Source: Gammaproteobacteria bacterium (GTDB lineage Bacteria; Pseudomonadota; Gammaproteobacteria; GRL18). Taken from it: 54,020 nucleotides of DNA. Under the pieces are notes generated by a model. That model saw only the letters and a list, made by a program, of their open reading frames with translations, was not told the DNA's origin and searched no databases. This document shows, piece after piece, positions 30,360 through 38,041 of the stretch (position 1 is the first letter of the stretch; each line of letters starts with the position of its first letter). The translations under genes were made by a program, and so were the position numbers. The stretch covers positions 21,989-76,008 of the forward strand of contig JADGEK010000008.1 of NCBI GenBank assembly GCA_016744395.1, in the 5' to 3' direction.

Positions 30360-30660
30360 TGCTTATGAAGGTCAAAGATCAATACAAAGCATTAACTTTT
30401 CATATAATAATCGGAGGAGGCTATTCAGCCATCGTTACACCAGAAATCTCCTCTGGCGTTTTCTCAGTATGGAATGAGTGAGTGAATCAGGTTTTTATCC
30501 AGCTTATGTGGCATTAAATTGGCGTGAAAAAAAGTATGAATATATCCAATCTTATCTAAAGCTGGTAGAGAGCTAGCAGAACTTAGGCCATGGCTTAGAT
30601 ATTAAATGCCCAACTTTCATAGTTCCAGATGCAGTTTTTAATTGACTGACTGAATTATGA
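30360..30660 (+). pseudogene. Possible degenerate coding remnant
   Basis: No intact gene, but three short plus-strand stretches read like protein in shifting frames. 30365-30481 encodes a 38-aa peptide (MKVKDQYKALTFHIIIGGGY...). A stretch near 30488-30575 reads ESGFYPAYVALNWREKKYEY. A third near 30570-30600 reads GRELAELRPWLRY. Together they suggest a decayed reading frame; I cannot name the family. The region could also simply be non-coding. Confidence 0.3.
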
Positions 30661-30662
30661 TG

Positions 30663-30713
30663 AAAAAAGCCTATGGCTGGGACAGTGGTGAGTGTTGGTT
30701 TAGGCTTTTCTTT
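30663..30713 (-). terminator. Terminator-like hairpin of the small basic protein gene
   Basis: Nine-base arms AAAAGCCTA (30665-30673) and TAGGCTTTT (30701-30709) enclose 27 nt. On the minus strand the hairpin is followed by a T-run of about six. It lies just after the stop of the 83-aa gene; the flanking A- and T-runs would let it work on both strands. Confidence 0.6.
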
Positions 30714-30734
30714 ATGATAGATATAATCCCAATA

Positions 30735-30986
30735 TTATTTTGATTGAGCAAGAGCTTTCAATGATTTCAGTCCCTTTTTTCGTTTAGTATGGAGTACTGC
30801 AATTTCTCTTTTCATCATTTTTCGCATGCTTCCCTCAGGTTGCACTTCATATTTTTTGATCAGTTTCTTTTCTTTCTGTTTAAGTATTTTAAGCAGGGCC
30901 TTTAGTTCTTTTTCATTCTTGAGGCGTTTCTTTTGACTCATATTAAAAAAGTCGGCTAATTGTTTCAAAAGTTTTTGATTACTCAT
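30735..30986 (-). CDS. Small lysine-rich protein, paralogue A (unknown function)
   Basis: An 83-aa, strongly basic, predicted all-helical protein of no family I recognise. It aligns without gaps over its full length to the 83-aa product at 33409-33660, with 27 identical positions (about one third). Shared parts are KLLK at residues 5-8, LK-LK-KE in the centre (residues 32-39), RK at 55-56 and a C-terminal KRKKGLK/QRRKGIK segment. The two genes flank the large Na/Pi transporter on opposite strands. Charge and size suggest a nucleic-acid or polyanion (for example polyphosphate) binder, which is only inference. It has a good Shine-Dalgarno and its own terminator. Confidence 0.7.
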   Translation of the reverse strand: MSNQKLLKQLADFFNMSQKKRLKNEKELKALLKILKQKEKKLIKKYEVQPEGSMRKMMKREIAVLHTKRKKGLKSLKALAQSK

Positions 30987-31596
30987 GCAGGAAAAACTCC
31001 ATATAAGTGTAAGAGGTTGATTATTATTCTATTGTTCTTTAATTTCATTCTAATTACTCTCATTATCTAATAAAGTTGCACGTTTTGCATCACTTAAATC
31101 ATGATTAGCTAATAATAAAAGTGTCACCCATTAGTACTAGTACCTAAATAGATTAGCTTAGACCCGTTGATTATTTTCATTAATAAAGCAAGGCTGAGGC
31201 TTATTATGTATTAGAATAATGTTAAATACTTATTTAGTGTGCGTAATTAGCATTATTAGTTGGGAATTAATCCCGCTTTCTATATGATATTTTCCTGATG
31301 TCTATCAGACATATCCTATAGAAATAATTACTGGATGGCTTACACTTAAGAGATGTCCTGTGTTAGTACTGATATTATTTATTTAAAGATAATTGAATGT
31401 ATCTGGAGAGATTAATGAACTGTGAGAAAATGCACGAATCAATTTTCTTTTAATTATAAGAAAAGTATTCAACATCAATCAATACACTCCTGCCAATAAT
31501 TAAGTGACTTGTAAAACTAAACTCATTTCTCATGAAGTGGTTTAGCCTTCGAAATAAAATCTACAATTGTCTTATATCAATGGATTTCAGCAAAAT
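30987..31596. other. Gene-free stretch upstream of the Na/Pi transporter
   Basis: About 610 bp with no credible gene. I see a 10-bp palindrome GTACTAGTAC (31134-31143) and an overlapping dyad CTGATGTCTATCAGACAT (31295-31312, with ATGTCT-ATC-AGACAT). No convincing PhoB box pair (two CTGTCAT-like repeats 11 bp apart) was found by eye. The transporter leader is therefore long or its promoter unrecognised. Confidence 0.35.
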
Positions 31597-33399
31597 ATGA
31601 TAAAAAAAATATTTTTACCCACAATTCTATTTGTTCTTGCCTATGGTTTTTGGATCAGTCCTGACTTTAAGGAAATATCTTCAGGTGTGGCTATTTTTCT
31701 ATTTGGTATGTTGTTTTTGGAAGAGGGTTTTAAAGCCTTTACGGGTGGTTTACTGGAAAAACTGCTGCAAAAAACAACCAATAAATTGTGGAAAAGTGTC
31801 AGTTTTGGCGTTGTGTCCACGACGCTGATGCAATCCAGTTCTCTGGTGTCAGTAATTACTATTTCATTCCTCAGTGCAGGATTGATCAGTCTTGCTGCAG
31901 GTATTGGTATTATTTTTGGTGCCAACCTTGGGACAACGACAGGTGCCTGGCTGATTGCTGGTTTTGGACTTAAAGTTAAAATTTCTGCTTACGCAATGCC
32001 TATGCTGGTCTTTGGCATTATCTTAGTTTTTCAAAAGTCAAAGCATCTTAAAGGGCTTGGTTATATTCTTGCTGGTTTAGGCTTTCTTTTTCTTGGTATT
32101 CATCATATGAAAGAAGGCTTTGAGGCGTTTAGAACAACCATTGATTTGAAAGCTTTCTCTGTGAGTGGTTATCCTGGGCTGTTTTTATTTGCCTTTTTAG
32201 GTATTGCTGCAACGGTTATCATGCAGTCAAGCCATGCGACATTGGTTATTATTATTACGGCTTTGTCAGTTCAACAAATAACCTATGAGAATGGTCTGGC
32301 TTTAGCAATCGGTGCAAATGTGGGTACAACCATTACTGCAATTATTGGTTCTATGAGTTCAAATGTGCAGGGTAAGCGATTAGCTGGAGCTCATCTCATC
32401 TTTAATATGGTCACAGCTCTTATTGCCATTTTATTTATTTATCAACTCATGGCAGGAGTCGATATTATTTCCAGTGCGGTTGGTATCGCATCGGATGATT
32501 TTACACTGAAACTAGCGGTCTTTCATACTATTTTTAATACCATCGGTATTTTGGTAATGATTCCTTTCACTAATCACTTAGTTAATTTCCTTACCCGAAT
32601 TATGCCAGAAAAAGTGGTTTCTGTTGCCACGCCAAAATATCTGTCAGGGGCCTCTGGAGCTATTCCAGATGTTGCCATTGAGTCTGTTCGTAAGGAAATT
32701 ACTCATTTGTATGATAATGCTTTTACCATTATTGCCCATGGTTTGAGTTTGCACCGACATGATATACTTTCTGAACGTGACTTTAATGAAATTATCAATG
32801 ATACTAACAAACCTATACCTATTGATATTGATAATGAATATAATCGCAATGTAAAAGGACTTTATAGTGAGATTGTGTTATTTATTAGTCGTGCACAAGC
32901 GCAGATGACCTCGGAGCAAGGTGAAGAATTATTTAAGTTGCGTTCTGCTGGTAGAGACATTGTTGAAGCCATAAAAGATACCAAGCACCTGCATAAGAAT
33001 TTGTCTGCCTATATCGTTTCAGATAATTTATCCATTCGTGATGAATACAATAAAATTCGAATAAACCTAATGTCTATCCTGAGAAGTCTGGATGAAGCCA
33101 GGGAAGGTGGTGATATTCTTTCACTGGACAGTCGCAAGCTTGAAATCAAATTAAATGATACAACAGCGAATGGTACGCTTGAAAAACTCATCCATGAAAG
33201 CAAAATCAGTGCTGAAATGGCAACGTCTCTTATGAATGATATATCCTATGCTCATGATGTTGAAAAAAATCTGTTACAAATGGGTGAAATTTTATTTGCA
33301 ACGGGCGATCTGGATATGAAATTAGCGGAACGCAGCCTTGCTCTTGATGAGGATGAAATGCAGGAAATTCTGGACTCACAACAGGACACACAAAAATAG
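31597..33399 (+). CDS. Na/Pi cotransporter family protein with PhoU-like C-terminal domain
   Basis: Large (about 600 aa) member of the sodium/phosphate cotransporter family. Residues 1-340 form the membrane part, with the duplicated motifs TLMQSSSLVSVITISFLSAG plus GANLGTTTGAW, and VIMQSSHATLVIIIT plus GANVGTTITA. The last 230 residues form a soluble helical region resembling PhoU (paired long helices, ending DMKLAERSLALDEDEMQEIL), as in other bacterial NptA-like proteins. The start is uncertain: ATG 31597 (MIKKIFLPTILF) is used; a TTG at 31567 is in frame and neither has a good ribosome-binding site. The small paralogue B follows 9 bp later. Confidence 0.88.
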   Translation: MIKKIFLPTILFVLAYGFWISPDFKEISSGVAIFLFGMLFLEEGFKAFTGGLLEKLLQKTTNKLWKSVSFGVVSTTLMQSSSLVSVITISFLSAGLISLAAGIGIIFGANLGTTTGAWLIAGFGLKVKISAYAMPMLVFGIILVFQKSKHLKGLGYILAGLGFLFLGIHHMKEGFEAFRTTIDLKAFSVSGYPGLFLFAFLGIAATVIMQSSHATLVIIITALSVQQITYENGLALAIGANVGTTITAIIGSMSSNVQGKRLAGAHLIFNMVTALIAILFIYQLMAGVDIISSAVGIASDDFTLKLAVFHTIFNTIGILVMIPFTNHLVNFLTRIMPEKVVSVATPKYLSGASGAIPDVAIESVRKEITHLYDNAFTIIAHGLSLHRHDILSERDFNEIINDTNKPIPIDIDNEYNRNVKGLYSEIVLFISRAQAQMTSEQGEELFKLRSAGRDIVEAIKDTKHLHKNLSAYIVSDNLSIRDEYNKIRINLMSILRSLDEAREGGDILSLDSRKLEIKLNDTTANGTLEKLIHESKISAEMATSLMNDISYAHDVEKNLLQMGEILFATGDLDMKLAERSLALDEDEMQEILDSQQDTQK

Positions 33400-33408
33400 A
33401 GATATATA

Positions 33409-33660
33409 ATGAAAGCACCTAAGCTGTTAAAAGTTGTCAATAGATTCTTATCTGCTGGTAAGGAAAAACAATATGAGCATACAAAATGCTTCAAAGATAT
33501 TTTAAAAAAACTTAAGAAAAAAGAAAATTCTCTTAAGGATAAACTTAAAAAAGAGACTAATGAAAAAAATCGGAAACAGATTAAAAAGGATTTAGCGATA
33601 GTGTGTGCTCAACGCAGAAAGGGCATAAAAGCCATTAAAAAATTGAAAAGTAATGGTTAA
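33409..33660 (+). CDS. Small lysine-rich protein, paralogue B (unknown function)
   Basis: 83 aa, about one third lysine and arginine, predicted helical throughout. Same length as, and gap-free alignable with, the product of 30735-30986; the best conserved part is the C-terminal AQRRKGIKAIKKLK against TKRKKGLKSLKAL. It starts 9 bp after the Na/Pi transporter stop and so is almost certainly cotranscribed with it. Function unknown; linkage suggests a role tied to phosphate or polyphosphate, which is inference. A weak hairpin with ATGAGTC/GACTCAT arms (33693-33699, 33718-33724) follows. Confidence 0.72.
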   Translation: MKAPKLLKVVNRFLSAGKEKQYEHTKCFKDILKKLKKKENSLKDKLKKETNEKNRKQIKKDLAIVCAQRRKGIKAIKKLKSNG

Positions 33661-33835
33661 ACTGTAGAGACAATAATCACTTTTTTTAAGTTATGAGTCA
33701 TATCAGTATCACCTGAGGACTCATTTAGTATAGTTTTAACAGATAAAAATTATTTCTTGTTTAAATTAAATTTTTATTAATATAAGAGTTGACTCACATC
33801 ATTGCAATAGGTTAGAGGTCAAGCGTATATTAAAA

Positions 33836-33855
33836 AAAACAAAACAAAACAAAAC
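33836..33855 (+). repeat. Four tandem AAAAC units within an A-tract region
   Basis: Four exact copies of AAAAC (33836-33855) run into AAAAAATAATAATAAAAAAA. The repeat lies 46 bp upstream of the PhoU-like gene that begins the pit run, in its presumed promoter or leader. Such repeats can change copy number by slippage or bend DNA. Confidence 0.7.
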
Positions 33856-33900
33856 AAAAAATAATAATAAAAAAAATCAAATTTCTTTTTCTCTTCATCT

Positions 33901-34593
33901 ATGGACAAAAAAATGCGAAAAAAACCTCAAATTGCCACCATGTTTGGAAAATCCCCATTTAAAGCTCTACAAGCACATATGGGTATTGTTAAAGAGTGTG
34001 TCTTAGAAGTTCCGTTACTATTTGATGCACTGATTAAAGGAGAACAACAAGCTCTGACCAGTCAACAAGAAAAAATATTTACCAAGGAAGAAGAAGCCGA
34101 TATTTTGGTTGATGAATTACGTATTCATTTACCGAGAAGTTTATTTATGGCTGTGGATAGACGTGATCTTCTGGATTTATTAAAGCTTCAGGATAATATG
34201 GCAGATACTGCTCAAGATATCGCTGGTTTAATGATGGAACGAGATATGTCCGTGCCACAGGAAATGGTTGAGCCGCTTCAGGCGCTAGTTCAACGTTGTG
34301 TTGATGCCTGTATGCATTCAGCAACAATTGTAGAACGAATTGATGAGTTAATTGAAACAGGTTTCCGTGGCCGTGAAGCATCAGATGTTGAGACAATGGT
34401 TGAACAACTGAGCAGTATCGAAGATGAAACCGATCAAATGGGTCGTGATTTAGTCCAGTTATTATTTTCAATTGAAGATAATATGAAACCTGTATCTGTT
34501 ATGTTCTGGTACCAGTTGATTCAGTGGATTGGAAATTTAGGCGATCATGCTGAGGATGTTGGTAATCAAATGCGTCTTTTGATTGCTAAATAG
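33901..34593 (+). CDS. PhoU-like Pit accessory protein (DUF47/TIGR00153 type)
   Basis: Soluble helical protein of the DUF47 family, related to PhoU and usually encoded directly before a Pit phosphate transporter, which it is thought to regulate. Family traits: FGKSPFKALQAHMGIVKEC at the start, DELRIHLPRSLFMAVDRRDLLDLLKLQDNMADTAQDI in the middle, WIGNLGDHAEDVGNQMRLLIA at the end, and 230 aa. The pit gene follows after 59 bp. The ATG at 33901 lacks a clear Shine-Dalgarno; ATG 33913 is an alternative. Confidence 0.9.
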   Translation: MDKKMRKKPQIATMFGKSPFKALQAHMGIVKECVLEVPLLFDALIKGEQQALTSQQEKIFTKEEEADILVDELRIHLPRSLFMAVDRRDLLDLLKLQDNMADTAQDIAGLMMERDMSVPQEMVEPLQALVQRCVDACMHSATIVERIDELIETGFRGREASDVETMVEQLSSIEDETDQMGRDLVQLLFSIEDNMKPVSVMFWYQLIQWIGNLGDHAEDVGNQMRLLIAK

Positions 34594-34652
34594 CACAAAC
34601 CTCTGATACACAAAGTTAATAAATTATTTTACAATTTTAATAGGTATATATA

Positions 34653-35924
34653 ATGGAAATTATTTCAGAATGGGGCTCTGTTTTTATGATAATGGCCGTC
34701 GTTTTCGGCTTTTATATGACATGGGGAATTGGTGCGAATGATGTGGCTAATGCGATGGGTACATCAGTTGGTTCGGGTGCAATTACAGTTAAACAAGCGA
34801 TAATTATTGCGGCAATATTTGAATTTGCTGGTGCATTCATCGCTGGCGGTACAGTGACCAAAACAATACGTAAAGGGATTATTGATCCCAGTTCGATTAG
34901 TGGAACACCTGAAATACTGGTTTATGGTATGCTTGCAGCGTTGCTTGCGGCAGGAATTTGGCTGATGGTTGCCTCTGCAAGAGGCTGGCCTGTGTCAACG
35001 ACTCATACGATTGTCGGTGCTATTGTCGGCTTTGCTATTGTCGGTATTGGTGTTGATGCAGTAAACTGGGGTAAAATTGGCGGAATTGTTGCCAGTTGGA
35101 TTGTTTCTCCAATTATTGGTGGTACTCTCGCTTTTCTATTAATGATGAGTATTAGAAAACTAATTATTAATACCGAACAACCGTTTGAAAATGCTCGAAA
35201 ATGGGGACCGATGTACGTCTTTTTAGTGGGTTGGATCGTCTCATTGGTCACTCTTTTTAAAGGCCTTAAACATTTAAAGCTTGAATTTTCTGCACTGGAA
35301 AGTGTTGTGGCTGCCACAGTTATTGGTATTATTGTGGCATTCATTGGACGCCAAATGATTAATAAAGTGACCGTTGATGATGATGCGGATAAAGAATTTC
35401 ATTTTGCCAGTGTCGAAAAAGTTTTTCTGCCAATGATGATATTTACAGCCTGTGCGATGGCTTTTGCTCATGGCTCAAATGATGTTGCAAATGGTATTGG
35501 TCCGCTTGCTGCTGTGGTTGACATCATTCAAAATGAAGGTAATGTGGCGCAAAAGTCAGGTTTACCTATATGGATACTATTGCTTGGTGGTGCAGGTATT
35601 GTGATTGGACTGGCAACAATGGGTTATAAAGTCATGCAGACTATCGGTACGAAAATTACTGAATTAACACCAACACGGGGTTATTGTGCGACTTTAGCGG
35701 CGGCAATCACTGTTGTTGTCGCTTCCAAAACTGGTTTGCCCGTGTCAACCACGCAAATTGCAGTGGGCTCAGTTATGGGTGTAGGGCTTGCTCGTGGTAT
35801 TGGTGCGATAGACCTCAGAGTGATTGGTAATATTGTTGTCTCCTGGGTAATCACTTTACCTGCAGGCGCTATTCTTGCCGCTGTTTTCTTCTTCTTGTTT
35901 AAAGGAATCTTTGGTACTTCATGA
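34653..35924 (+). CDS. pit: Low-affinity inorganic phosphate transporter, Pit family
   Basis: Inner-membrane Pi (metal-phosphate/H+) transporter. About ten hydrophobic helices and the duplicated Pit signature are visible: GIGANDVANAMGTSVGSGAIT near residues 24-45 and AHGSNDVANGIGPLAAV in the second half. SARGWPVSTTHTIVGAIVGF and SKTGLPVSTTQIAVGSVMG form the second duplicated pair. Length 423 aa. It is preceded by its PhoU-like partner and followed with no gap by a P-loop protein, so the transporter heads a phosphate-related run of genes. Confidence 0.93.
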   Translation: MEIISEWGSVFMIMAVVFGFYMTWGIGANDVANAMGTSVGSGAITVKQAIIIAAIFEFAGAFIAGGTVTKTIRKGIIDPSSISGTPEILVYGMLAALLAAGIWLMVASARGWPVSTTHTIVGAIVGFAIVGIGVDAVNWGKIGGIVASWIVSPIIGGTLAFLLMMSIRKLIINTEQPFENARKWGPMYVFLVGWIVSLVTLFKGLKHLKLEFSALESVVAATVIGIIVAFIGRQMINKVTVDDDADKEFHFASVEKVFLPMMIFTACAMAFAHGSNDVANGIGPLAAVVDIIQNEGNVAQKSGLPIWILLLGGAGIVIGLATMGYKVMQTIGTKITELTPTRGYCATLAAAITVVVASKTGLPVSTTQIAVGSVMGVGLARGIGAIDLRVIGNIVVSWVITLPAGAILAAVFFFLFKGIFGTS

Positions 35925-36524
35925 GTGTTTTGTTTAAAAACTGAGCCCTTTAGTGATACCCAGATAATTAAGGGTGTCACTTTTCCAGGGGATTTAAATT
36001 TTAGAGCTTTATTAGTGACAGGGCCTCCAGGCTCGGGGAAAAGTACCTTAATCAGAAACTTGGGTGGTTGGTCTGAAGAGGGGTATGTTGATCTGTCTAT
36101 GAATAAATGGTGGACAGCACAAAGTTTATCACTACGCCCACGTGAAATACATCTGGGGTTTCCTTTTAAAGATGTTAAGGAAGCATTGGCTGTTTTTGAA
36201 CCACAATGGCTAGAAGCTGTCCCCCCTCTGCAATTGGATTTTGACAGAATTTGCATACCATCCGTTAAACGACATTTTTGGAATGTTGATTGGCATAAAC
36301 GCTATGCTTTTGAAGTTATATTACCTCAAGCAGAAACATTATTAGAATGGCGACTTAAAAGAGCCAAGTCTGGTTCACATTATGTCGATAAAAATATTGT
36401 TTTAACTCAGATTGAACAACAATTGCATATTTATCGGGTAGCAGCCCAATACCTTCTTGAGCAAGGACTTTATGTTTATGTTCGTGAAGATAATCAGAAT
36501 CAACCTCTGCGCATCCTTATCTAA
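35925..36524 (+). CDS. P-loop NTPase/kinase-like protein (unknown substrate)
   Basis: A 199-aa protein with a clear Walker A, VTGPPGSGKSTLIRNL (residues 31-46), and an otherwise unfamiliar body with YVDLSMNKWWTAQSLSLRPREI and FEVILPQAETLLEWRLKRAKSGSHYVDK. The fold is probably a small nucleotide kinase-like domain; no substrate is apparent. Translation appears to start at GTG 35925, directly after the pit stop. The ATG at 35921 overlaps that stop (ATGA) but runs into a stop after seven codons unless one A of the A5 run is skipped. Conserved position in the phosphate run suggests a role in phosphate or GAK-related chemistry. Confidence 0.6.
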   Translation: MFCLKTEPFSDTQIIKGVTFPGDLNFRALLVTGPPGSGKSTLIRNLGGWSEEGYVDLSMNKWWTAQSLSLRPREIHLGFPFKDVKEALAVFEPQWLEAVPPLQLDFDRICIPSVKRHFWNVDWHKRYAFEVILPQAETLLEWRLKRAKSGSHYVDKNIVLTQIEQQLHIYRVAAQYLLEQGLYVYVREDNQNQPLRILI

Positions 36525-36554
36525 AGACGGTTATATAGAACAGGTTAAATTAGT

Positions 36555-38021
36555 ATGGTCAAAAATAAAATCAAGAAACGCAAAAGCCTTTTAAAATTAA
36601 TAAAAATTGCTTTTTCTGACCTCGAACAATGCGAGAAAATTGAGCTCAATGATTCTTATAAGTTACCGAATAAAAAAATTATGTTTCCTCTGGAAAACTA
36701 TCCATTGACAATACATGTAGGTCTGGATGCCCATGTATTGCATCTTTACCCAGAATTACCACTTGAAGAGAAAGAGGATAAATTTTCAGAACCAAATTAT
36801 ATCCTGTTTGATCCTGAGTATTATTATACTCGTATTACAGGATTTTATCGATTGAGTGATGATGATAAACTCATTTTAGGTTGTGATATTGCTGAACAAT
36901 ATGCTTATTTAAATACTTCAAAAAAATTACCAGAGCAACAACTGAGTATTGAAAACAATGAAGGGAAATTAGTCTTTAAATGTCGTCATCCTGAAACAGG
37001 GAGTTGTATTACACCTCTATTAAAGGGAAAAAACTTAAACCAAATAAATAAATGGAGAAGAGAAAAAGTTACGCGTCTGGCTGAAATATTGGGTGATCCA
37101 AAAGAAATATTATCAGCAGATGACGCATTAAAGCTTATTCATAAAGTTAATGTGATCATTGAAAATGAAGTCTATCGAGAAAAAGATATTCATGACCAAC
37201 CAGGAGGTGTGCTTTCTATTCCTAATAAAATGAATAGTATTATTATTGGTGACTTACATACACAATTAGATAACCTTCTCACATTATTAAGCCAGAATAG
37301 TTTCCTATCAGAACTTGATAGCAAGAAAGCCTGTCTCATTTTTTTAGGTGATGCTGTACACCCTGAAATTAACAATAAGTATGATGAAATGGAAAGTTCC
37401 ATGCTTATCATGGATATTATTTTCAAATTAAAAGTATATTTTCCAAATCAAGTGTTTTATCTTCGAGGAAATCATGATGGTTTTTCTGAAGAAATATCAA
37501 AAAAAGGTGTGCCACAAGGTTTGCTCTGGGAAAAGCAATTAAAAAAATCTCGTGGTAAACACTATCTGAAAGAAATGCAGCGATTTTATGATAATTTACC
37601 TTTTCTAGCCTATTCCAAACACTATATATGCTGCCATGCAGGTCCTCCAACTTCTGCGGTTAATTTACATGCTTTAGTCAATATCAAAAACTACCCCAAG
37701 CTCATTAAAGATTTAATCGATAGACGGTTACAAAACTCAAACAGAATGTCTGGATATAATAAGAGTGATATTAAAAAATTACGTCGTTGTTTAAATGTAG
37801 GGGATAATACGCCTTTTATTGTCGGTCATACTCCTATGGATGATGAAGCAACACTTTGGGAGAATGTTGGCGGGATATCTAAACACACTATTGTTTATGG
37901 TGGCAACACAGAGTGGGTTGGAGTCATTGTGCAAAACGGTAAAAATATGTATCCTTTAACGTATCCTGTTGAATCATTGACAGAGATTGTTAGTACTGAA
38001 TTCAAAAAAATTAACCATTAA
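36555..38021 (+). CDS. PPP-type metallophosphoesterase with an unknown N-terminal region
   Basis: The C-terminal half is a calcineurin-like metallophosphatase with the full motif set: IIIGDLHTQLDN, IFLGDAVHPE, YLRGNHDGF, ICCHAGPP and IVGHTP. The N-terminal 220 residues include a beta-rich stretch (ITGFYRLSDDDKLILGCD...LSIENNEGKLVFKC) that faintly recalls an FHA-like sandwich; I would not assign it. Targets could be phosphoproteins or nucleotides. It sits between the P-loop protein (30 bp) and a CNNM/CorC gene (20 bp). A different phosphatase of the same superfamily lies in the opposing operon. Confidence 0.8.
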   Translation: MVKNKIKKRKSLLKLIKIAFSDLEQCEKIELNDSYKLPNKKIMFPLENYPLTIHVGLDAHVLHLYPELPLEEKEDKFSEPNYILFDPEYYYTRITGFYRLSDDDKLILGCDIAEQYAYLNTSKKLPEQQLSIENNEGKLVFKCRHPETGSCITPLLKGKNLNQINKWRREKVTRLAEILGDPKEILSADDALKLIHKVNVIIENEVYREKDIHDQPGGVLSIPNKMNSIIIGDLHTQLDNLLTLLSQNSFLSELDSKKACLIFLGDAVHPEINNKYDEMESSMLIMDIIFKLKVYFPNQVFYLRGNHDGFSEEISKKGVPQGLLWEKQLKKSRGKHYLKEMQRFYDNLPFLAYSKHYICCHAGPPTSAVNLHALVNIKNYPKLIKDLIDRRLQNSNRMSGYNKSDIKKLRRCLNVGDNTPFIVGHTPMDDEATLWENVGGISKHTIVYGGNTEWVGVIVQNGKNMYPLTYPVESLTEIVSTEFKKINH

Positions 38022-38041
38022 TTATTTTCATAAGTAGGCCT

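Noticed and set aside
30987..31596. PhoB box upstream of the Na/Pi transporter.
   Set aside because: No pair of CTGTCAT-like repeats 11 bp apart was found on either strand; the dyad at 31295-31312 does not have that layout.
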